Of a stretch of DNA of 64,000 bases, positions 57,531 through 64,000 are shown in pieces. Each line of letters starts with the position of its first letter. Within the stretch, counting starts at the first letter, position 1. The translations under genes were made by a program, and so were the position numbers. The notes beneath the pieces are model-generated. The model worked only from the letters and a program-made list of their open reading frames with translations, was not told the origin of the DNA and ran no database searches. Origin of the DNA: Fennellomyces sp. T-0311 (taxonomy: Eukaryota; Mucoromycota; Mucoromycetes; Mucorales; Lichtheimiaceae); the NCBI GenBank assembly GCA_025266875.1, contig JALLLT010000013.1:496001-560000 (forward strand), given 5' to 3'.

Positions 57531-59769
57531 ATGGAAGAGAACACGGAAAAGTGCCCACAATGCCCAAAAGACACTAGCACTCTCCACTGTGATACCTGGT
57601 TGCAGTGCGATGGCTGCTCGGTGTGGTATCATGCGCAATGTGCTGGGATCACCAAAGAGCAATGCGATCTGATTGAACGTTACCATTGTGCACCTTGCTC
57701 TCAGACACACGGACCCTCCACATGTATGCGATTACCCTTCTGCTGAAAAAAGACACAGAAAGCTCACATGTATATAAAGATAAACCGCAAAGACGAAAGT
57801 CAGGCAGAGAGCATACAAAGCTCAACTATGCGGATCTGAACGAGGGCAAGACAGCTGATCAGAACATATGGTCGAAGATTTTAAAGGCCAAAGCGTTCGC
57901 AAAGGATCCTTTCAAGAGATACAAGGGAGATCAAGTGACGGTGGATATGCTCAAGCAAACGGGGATGCGAGAGCCTTTTGTTATTGAGCAACCAGATGGA
58001 TTGGATATGCGTATGCCAGCTGCCAATGTGACAGTTACTGACATTGCCGAATCCGTCGGTAAGAGATATCATATGGATCTGTGAAGGTTTTGTTGCCAAC
58101 ATCGAATATAGGCCATGATCATCCGGTGGAAGTCATCGGTAAATGCTGATGGGTTCTATAGTCAGCTGGAGCTTAGACTTTTTTCTGTATAGACGTCGCC
58201 ACACAATCCGAGATCACCGGCTGGGACATGGGTCGATGGGCTTCTTATTACGATAGCAAAGAACGCGATCGGATACGCAATGTCATCAGTCTAGAAATCA
58301 GTGACACAAAATTTGCTCACGATATCGAACGGCCAAGAATCGTCAGGTTTGCACACGTCTCTCACTCGTATTCCTGCACTTCGCTGACATAAACGTGCCA
58401 GGGATCTCGATTGGATCGACCACATGTGGCCCAAAGAACTCAAACCGGTCGAATATCCCAAAGTACAGCTCTATTGCTTGATGGGAACCGAAAATTCATA
58501 CACTGACTTGTACGTCGACTCTCTCATGTTACCGTAGCCAGGTTACTAACTCTTCTATATAGTCACATTGACTTTGGTGGAAGTTCAGTAAGTCCTTTAC
58601 TTTTGCCAGGAAGAAAAAGACAATGATCTTAATGAACCATTTAGGTATTCTACCATGTTTTTCGTGGCTCAAAGATATTCTACTTTATTGAACCGTCTTC
58701 AAAAAATCTGAAAAAGTACCAAAAGTGGAGCTCATCACCAGATCAAAGCACCATTTTCTTTGGAGACGAAGTTAAAGAGTGCTTTGCGGTCCATCTCAAA
58801 GCTGGAAACACAATGTAGGACGAGAAACTGCGGTCAAACGAGTTGGATACAGGACTAAATGCTGTAACAGGATCATACCAACAGGGTGGATACATGCAGT
58901 ATATACACCCGAAGACGCGCTTGTGATTGGTGGTAACTTTTTGCATGGATTCAACATTGGCACACAACTCCGTATCTTTGACATTGAAGACGCAACGGAC
59001 GTGCCGATGAAGTTCCGTTTCCCATTCTTCAAACGCATCAATTGGTACGCAGCACAACAGTACCAAAGCATATTAAGCCAAGGTAAAAAAAGAACCGTCC
59101 GTTGCGAATGATATCAGCCATTAAACGCCATGCGCAGATAGCGAAAAGCTGTCATACTATGAGTTAGAAGGCATCACTGCGCTCGCTCAATGGTTGAGCA
59201 AAGACCTGATCAAATCAGACGATGGCGAGACACGAAAAAGCGCACGAACACCTGACATCCCGTCGTCTATAGAAGACCCAGCGACGCTCATTACGAATTT
59301 GCTGGCGGGAGTTGAGCGAGCGCTGAAGACACTGATACCCACCCGAGAAAAAACAACAAAGATCAAACTGAAAGTTGGCAAAACCAAACCTGCTGCTCCC
59401 AAAATTGTGTTAAAGCTCAGGCCAGCAGATGAAAGCTTTGTTGATGACCATGATCCGTCAGACTATCCCGATGAAGATAACGATTATCAGTTCAGTGAAG
59501 AAGAGTTCTCGGATGAAGAAATAGCGCACGAAGATCTTGAAATTGATAGCGACGACGAGGAATATCAGGATCCTCCTCAGAAGAGACAACCCAGTCGGAA
59601 AAATCGCAAGAAGCGTCAACAGTCAGCAAGCAGTAGTGATGACGACTTGGGAACTACGTCAAGTATTAAACGCCGTTCGACCTTTGAAAGCAATTCACGC
59701 CCTCCCAAAAAGCAAACCACCGTCAAACAGAGGTTATTAGAACGCGTTGTTAAGGTCAAACGTCAATAA
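57531..59769 (+). CDS. JHD1: PHD-JmjC histone lysine demethylase (JHDM1/KDM2-KDM7 type)
   Basis: An Fe(II)/2-oxoglutarate-dependent nuclear demethylase. Start chosen at [18 protein letters not shown] finger opens the protein ([18 protein letters not shown], then CAPC). It is followed by [10 protein letters not shown] and, over several short exons, the JmjC domain: [50 protein letters not shown] with the metal-binding H-x-D, the [14 protein letters not shown] block, and [15 protein letters not shown] with the third metal ligand. The C-terminal part (59150-59769) is acidic, then basic and probably disordered ([14 protein letters not shown]). Order PHD-JmjC matches yeast Jhd1, which removes H3K36 methylation. 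All three metal ligands are present. The in-frame ATG at 57192 would add 113 residues without a known domain. The stop lies 5 bp from the stop of the La-type gene on the other strand. Confidence 0.88.
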
Positions 59770-59774
59770 AATGC

Positions 59775-61118
59775 TCATGATTGCTTGGATGCTATCAACG
59801 CCATCTTTTCATCCTGCCAGAAAATCCGCTCTTCCTCCCCCGTAACCTTTCGTATTCGTATAGCCTGTGACATCGTGGCCTCGCTTGCAGGTTCGCCTGT
59901 GGCGTCCTTGCCGTGCGCTTGTATCTTTGCATTCTCGGTGAAGAAAGCCACCAGCTTATCCACGTCCTCGGATGACTGTGCACGTATGTGGCACTACGTT
60001 GGATTAACAAATATACTGTATGAAATGCATTTTTACTTACAGAAGAGGCATTCTTTTTGTAGTCCACATAAGCAAGGTCAATGCCAGACTGGTCCAGCAA
60101 TTTCTGCAGCGATGTGTTGGTGACGCACTCTAACTTAACCTTCACCTACTTACCTTGATGGTTGTCTTTGACGTTTTCATGGCTAGATTCGTTACAAACG
60201 CCACCACACCCTTGGGATACGCAGTCTCCTCTTCTTTCTCATCGTTATTGTACTCGTCCCACGCGCGCTTAATTCCTGCTCTGACAGCCTCCTGATGGTC
60301 CAAATACTGCTTCTCCAAGCGCCTATACTCATTCCTAAAACGTTCTTCATCAGATGCACTCGATCAATGTGTGCTTCTCCTTTTCTTACTTGGTCATCAC
60401 TCTGAGGAAAAGCTTCTTGACCTCCCCCTCCCGTTCCTGGCCTCGAGAGCAATCCATCTGTTCCACAGCCTTCTCGACGTCTTCTTGATTGCTGAACTCC
60501 ACAAAACACTGGCCATGGAACTTGCTCGAATTTGCCTTGTCTTGAGGAAATCGGACCATGGATACGTGACCAACGAGCTTGCCAAACAGCTGCGATATCT
60601 TTGTCTGGTTATCGTTCGGTTGGCGCAAACCTTCCTGTGACGTATGCATGACTCAGCGATAACTATAGAAGTACAGACGCGCAGTGGCATACCACATAGA
60701 TTGACCAGTCGTCGAGCTCTTCTTTTTTGTTCAACACGAACGGCTTGATTCGTGCCACAGCCGTTCCGCTTTCGTTCACCTATCAAATTTTGCATGATTA
60801 GACTTTTTACCGGTACATTGCCACTGTGGGCAGTACCTTTAACCGCACAGAGCTTTGGGCAGCTTCTTTAATATCCCCTGCGGTCGCGTCCAGCTCTTTG
60901 AACCGTTTCAACGGCGCGAGTTTCTCAAATGGCACGTCTAATATATCGCGTTTTTTTCTTCTTCAGTCCATGATCTACGGGTTACGATTGGTTGCTTACA
61001 TACACCCCTCGGGATCGTCTTTTAAATGTTGCTGCAAGTTTTTGTCCCAGTTAAGACTGGCATCGCTGAAATAAGTTTCAAGGACATTCAACGTCTTGTG
61101 CTTCGTTTCTTCGTTCAT
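59775..61118 (-). CDS. La-motif RNA-binding protein (La/LARP7 type)
   Basis: Start MNEETKHKTLNVLETYFSD. The first ~85 residues form the La motif: VLETYFSDASLNWDKNLQQH joins across an intron (donor GTATGT) to YVPFEKLAPLKRFKELDA and then SSVRLKVNESGTAVARI. RRM1 follows: DDWSIYVEGLRQPNDN and KFHGQCFVEFSNQEDVEKAV. A charged linker leads to a C-terminal atypical RRM (GVVAFVTNLAMKTSKT, GIDLAYVDYKKNASS) as in genuine La and LARP7. Such proteins bind 3' oligo-U ends of polymerase III transcripts or, as LARP7/Pof8, telomerase or 7SK-like RNAs. Which of these applies is not decidable here. Six or seven exons. Divergent from BET2 with only 73 bp between start codons, and convergent with the demethylase gene at 5 bp. 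Confidence 0.85.
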
Positions 61119-61191
61119 TGCAAAAAGGAAGAGAAGGGCGATTTTTCAAAAGCCGGCGGGAGAACCGAGCTCTTTTTACTTTTCTTTAACA
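61119..61191. promoter_or_regulatory. 73-bp divergent promoter La-type gene / BET2
   Basis: Only 73 bp separate the two start codons, so transcription of each gene must start inside this gap or within the other's transcript. It contains a short GC-rich patch (AGCCGGCGGGAG) and a T-rich stretch before the BET2 ATG. No TATA box. Confidence 0.6.
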
Positions 61192-62315
61192 ATGACCGAT
61201 TCCCTTTTAATACCGCTTCACGTCAAATACATTCAATCGCTCGACAAACGGACGGATGAACTCGAATATTGGCTGACAGAACATCTGCGTCTGAACGGAA
61301 TATACTGGGGCATCACGGCCCTGGACTTGATGAACAACATTGACGCCCTGCCACGCGATCAAGTGATTGCCTACGTCAAGAGCTTACAACACGAAAACGG
61401 AGGTTTCGGTGGACACACGAACCATGATCCCCATATGCTCTATACACTTTCAGCAGTCCAAATCTTGGTCACTTTGGACGCAATAGACGAGATAGACACC
61501 GACAAAGTCGTTTCATGTAAGGAGGCATTTGATTACTTTCCTTGGGTAACTTACTGGTGTATATCAGACATGTCATCTATGCAGCAAGAGGATGGCTCGT
61601 TTAGTGGAGATGAATGGGGTGAAGTGGATACTCGGTTCTCTTGCATTGCCCTGCTGGGCATGTCATTGCTAAACCGCATGGATGCCATCAATGTCGAAAA
61701 GGCCGTGGAGTTTGTGTTGCGGTGCCAAAACTATGATGGTGGGTTCGGTAGTAAACCCGGTGCCGAGTCGCATTCTGGCCAAGTATATTGCTGTTTGAGT
61801 GCTCTCGCAGTTGCCGATGCATTGCACCTCGTGGACAAGGATATCCTGGGCTGGTGGTTGTGCGAGAGACAGCTCAAGAACGGTGGATTAAATGGTCGTC
61901 CCGAAAAGCTAGAGGATGTACGTACAAGTGCAAGAATGTAAAAAAAGAGGAAGAAAATGCTAATCAAGCCAACTAGGTGTGTTACTCTTGGTGGGTCTTG
62001 TCGTCGTTGTCGATTCTGGGTCGGGTCCATTGGATTGACAAGGACAAGCTGACACAGTTTATCCTTTCGGCCCAAGTAAGTCTCTCAAATACCAATTGGG
62101 GTTGCTATGGTCTCTGATGCCTGTGTTACTAGGATCCTGAGGATGGCGGTATATCAGATCGTCCAGGTGATATGGTGGATGTTTTCCATACCAACTTTGG
62201 GGTTGCTGGTCTATCACTCCTTGGTTACCCCGGACTCAAACCTGTTGATCCGGTGTACTGCATGCCCGAACATGTCATTTCGCGACTAGGCTTGAAGAAA
62301 CGATACCAGAAGTAA
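61192..62315 (+). CDS. BET2: Rab geranylgeranyltransferase (GGTase II) beta subunit
   Basis: The catalytic beta subunit that, with the alpha subunit and Rab escort protein, attaches geranylgeranyl groups to Rab GTPases. Start [17 protein letters not shown]. Repeated prenyltransferase motifs are clear: [64 protein letters not shown] and [20 protein letters not shown]. Zinc ligands are supplied by the Asp of GEVDTRF/RPEKLED-type repeats, the Cys in VCYSWW and the His in VFHTNFG. Introns include a 51-nt, stop-free, frame-keeping one (61517-61567); removing it gives [15 protein letters not shown]. Length of about 330 residues fits the family. Convergent with RPF1, 45 bp apart. Confidence 0.94.
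61517..61567 (+). other. Stop-free 51-nt intron in BET2
   Basis: GTAAGG...ATCAG, a multiple of three with no stop. Splicing restores the spacing before the QQEDGSF repeat; retention would insert 17 residues inside the conserved barrel. Confidence 0.75.
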
Positions 62316-62360
62316 ATGATGAATTGTAATATGAATGTAATGCAAAAATACAGGAATAAA

Positions 62361-63431
62361 CTACAAGAAGAAACGCTTTCGACTGGTTTCCATGTCGGGT
62401 TTGAAGATCCATTCATACTCTCCATCGCGCGCATATGTGCCCTTCTGCAACCAACGCAGCTTCAACGTGAATCTCGGGCCGAGTTCCTGCAGACCCACTT
62501 TTTCGGTATCCTTGAAGACATAACGATGCCGCCGTACAAAGATGAAATCGCGCTGGTTGTGGAATGTGACAACTTGTCGACCTTCGAATTCGGGCACTTG
62601 TGGGAGCAACGCTTGGAACATGCGTCCGACGGTGTGGCCCAATCTCGTGTTGAAGTTGTTCAGGATAAGTTCGGGATTGTGTGCCGTTGTTCGACCGTGG
62701 CCTGGAAGTCGCTTGCCAGGAATATAGTTTGTGAGTTTGAAATACGCCGACGGTCCATCAGGAAGATGTATTAAGGTGATTGCATCTAAGGCATTTGATA
62801 AGCCAGAGTCTTTCGCTCTCTCCTTTGGACTTACTCAGTTGTTTGCGATCTTCGTTGACAATCATCAGATCGGTGAACTCGTGCTTGACTGCTTGCTTGA
62901 TGATCTGCTTCATTTCGTGCTTCGGACCGCGCTTGGCGAACTGGGCATTGGGGAATATGGATACAAGTTCATGGCAAAAGTCATAGCCCGTCTATGCGTT
63001 ATACTTGTATGAGAAAATATCCCCTTATCCATGGATCAATGCCTTACCTGAGTGGCGCCTTTGCATGTTGTCACTACGATCTTTGGCGTTCTTCCACTGA
63101 AGTAGCTGGCTAGCTCGTCGTCTGCCTCGTCCTGCGCCACCTCTCCATCATCGTCCTCGTCGACCATCGTCTCATCCTTTTCACGCGTATTCTCGAGTGT
63201 TTTGGGAACATTTTCTTTTAAACGTTTCTACGATCATTCCTGTCAATCGATCGCGATCTCGAAACCTTGGACCAATCTTACTTCTTTGAGTTCGGGGTTC
63301 TTCGCTTCCTCCTTGGCAAGACGTTTCCGTCTTTCCGACTTTAACTTTGACTTTTCATGCTTGAGTTTTCTGTGAAGTTCGGAGCGTCGTTCCTTGTTTT
63401 TGATTTCTGAAGGTCGAGTGATTCCGTCCAT
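62361..63431 (-). CDS. RPF1: Ribosome production factor 1 (Brix domain)
   Basis: A nucleolar factor for large ribosomal subunit assembly. Start [19 protein letters not shown]; the N-terminus is highly basic ([17 protein letters not shown]). A GTAAGA...ATCGTAG intron joins NPELKE to [16 protein letters not shown], the block that precedes the Brix domain in Rpf1. After an acidic stretch ([17 protein letters not shown]), the Brix domain reads [83 protein letters not shown] and ends [21 protein letters not shown]. All conserved blocks are present; four exons, about 330 residues. Divergent from the C2H2 gene, 143 bp between starts. Confidence 0.93.
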
Positions 63432-63574
63432 GGCTGTTCAACCAAAAAAGTAACTGCATTTTTTCGTTCACCTCTTTTTCTTTCTCTGCCAAAATTCGTG
63501 ACTGCTTCCTCTCCCTTCATTAAAGTTGCTAAGCAGCTCGAGTAGAGAACAGAGCACTTTTTTTTATTTCAGCA

Positions 63575-64000
63575 ATGGACGAGGGTGAATGGTGCACGGT
63601 CAAAAGCAAGCATACGAATCAAGCGCCAAAGAGCAATCGGCGACGCGTCAAGAAAGAACAACCACGAACTAAACCAAAATCTGACGCGCGACCGAGACGC
63701 AAATCGACGCATAATAATACGGAAAGCAATACTCAAAACCCTTACCATTTACCCGATCACGACGATTCCAATGACGAAGACGACGAGGATGATTCGGCTG
63801 ATCCTATCGACGATCCAGTTCCTCCCTACCATACAACCATTTTAACCGTGTGTCCTTTGCCCGATTGTCCTTCCGATAGACCGTTTCTCGATACAACTTC
63901 TTTGACTGACCACTTTCGCACGGATCACAAGTTGATATTCAAAAACCTGCACCATATGTACATGGCCCTCGATCCTTACTTGAAACGCTGGGGCGAGGAG
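63575..64000 (+). CDS. C2H2 zinc-finger protein (3' partial)
   Basis: Start MDEGEWCTVKSKHTNQA, running off the window end. The first ~80 residues are basic then acidic (KSNRRRVKKEQPRTK; DDSNDEDDEDDSADP) and probably disordered. A C2H2 finger follows: CPLPDCPSDRPFLDTTSLTDHFRTDH, with the four zinc ligands C-x4-C-x15-H-x4-H. The next stretch (IFKNLHHMYMALDPYLKRW) looks helical and well folded. The rest lies outside the window, so family and function are not decided. It shares a short promoter with RPF1. Confidence 0.6.
   Translation, partial: MDEGEWCTVKSKHTNQAPKSNRRRVKKEQPRTKPKSDARPRRKSTHNNTESNTQNPYHLPDHDDSNDEDDEDDSADPIDDPVPPYHTTILTVCPLPDCPSDRPFLDTTSLTDHFRTDHKLIFKNLHHMYMALDPYLKRWGEE

Overview
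The window is nuclear DNA of a filamentous fungus, most likely an early-diverging one of Mucorales type. Nearly every gene is split by short (about 50-70 nt) GT-AG introns. The gene set is fungal: an FTR1/FET3 reductive iron-uptake pair, glyoxal oxidase, GPI13, BET2, RPF1, RPB5, STR3. The GT31-GT32 fusion, the HECTD2-like ligase and the WDR44-like protein fit an early-diverging lineage. The placement is my inference and not a database result. The window cuts the first gene at its 5' end and the last gene at its 3' end.

Layout. 0-10.5 kb: a GT31-GT32 fusion glycosyltransferase, cystathionine beta-lyase, an MFS sugar transporter, a secreted GH47 alpha-mannosidase and a secreted glyoxal oxidase. 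10.5-13.8 kb: gene-poor, with a pair of 65-bp hairpin-forming repeats and protein-like relics. 13.8-22.3 kb: a cytochrome P450, a PH-domain protein, intronless GPI13, and RPB5. 22.3-24.5 kb: gene-poor. 24.5-28.3 kb: FTR1 and FET3 head to head around a promoter carrying two ATCTGATAA iron-GATA sites. 28.4-34.1 kb: a WDR44-like protein and a HECT E3 ligase, divergent. 35.9-41.2 kb: a mucin-like membrane protein with an in-frame minisatellite, then a NIPA-type Mg transporter. 41.2-44.8 kb: gene-poor. 44.8-49.1 kb: a small unknown gene, an RluA/PUS9 pseudouridine synthase and a two-RRM protein. 50.6-55.6 kb: an acyl-CoA carboxylase carboxyltransferase, a scrambled coding relic and a secreted PF04185 phosphoesterase. 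57.5-64 kb: a very compact block of JHD1-like demethylase, La-type protein, BET2, RPF1 and a C2H2 protein, with 5-bp, 73-bp, 45-bp and 143-bp gaps between genes.

How the genes fit together. The FTR1/FET3 pair is the one clear functional module: a plasma-membrane ferroxidase/permease complex with shared iron-responsive control. Several neighbours act in the secretory and surface route (GT31-GT32, GH47, GPI13, BET2, the mucin-like protein), but nothing links them beyond proximity. The rest is housekeeping arranged as head-to-head or tail-to-tail pairs.

Limits. Exon boundaries were traced by hand from splice signals and reading frame. Starts of the sugar transporter and the HECT ligase are not resolved. 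The most interesting non-routine items are the fused glycosyltransferase, the iron-GATA architecture, the mucin-like receptor with DPF motifs, the paired hairpin repeats, and the frame-shifting coding remnants in the gene-poor islands.
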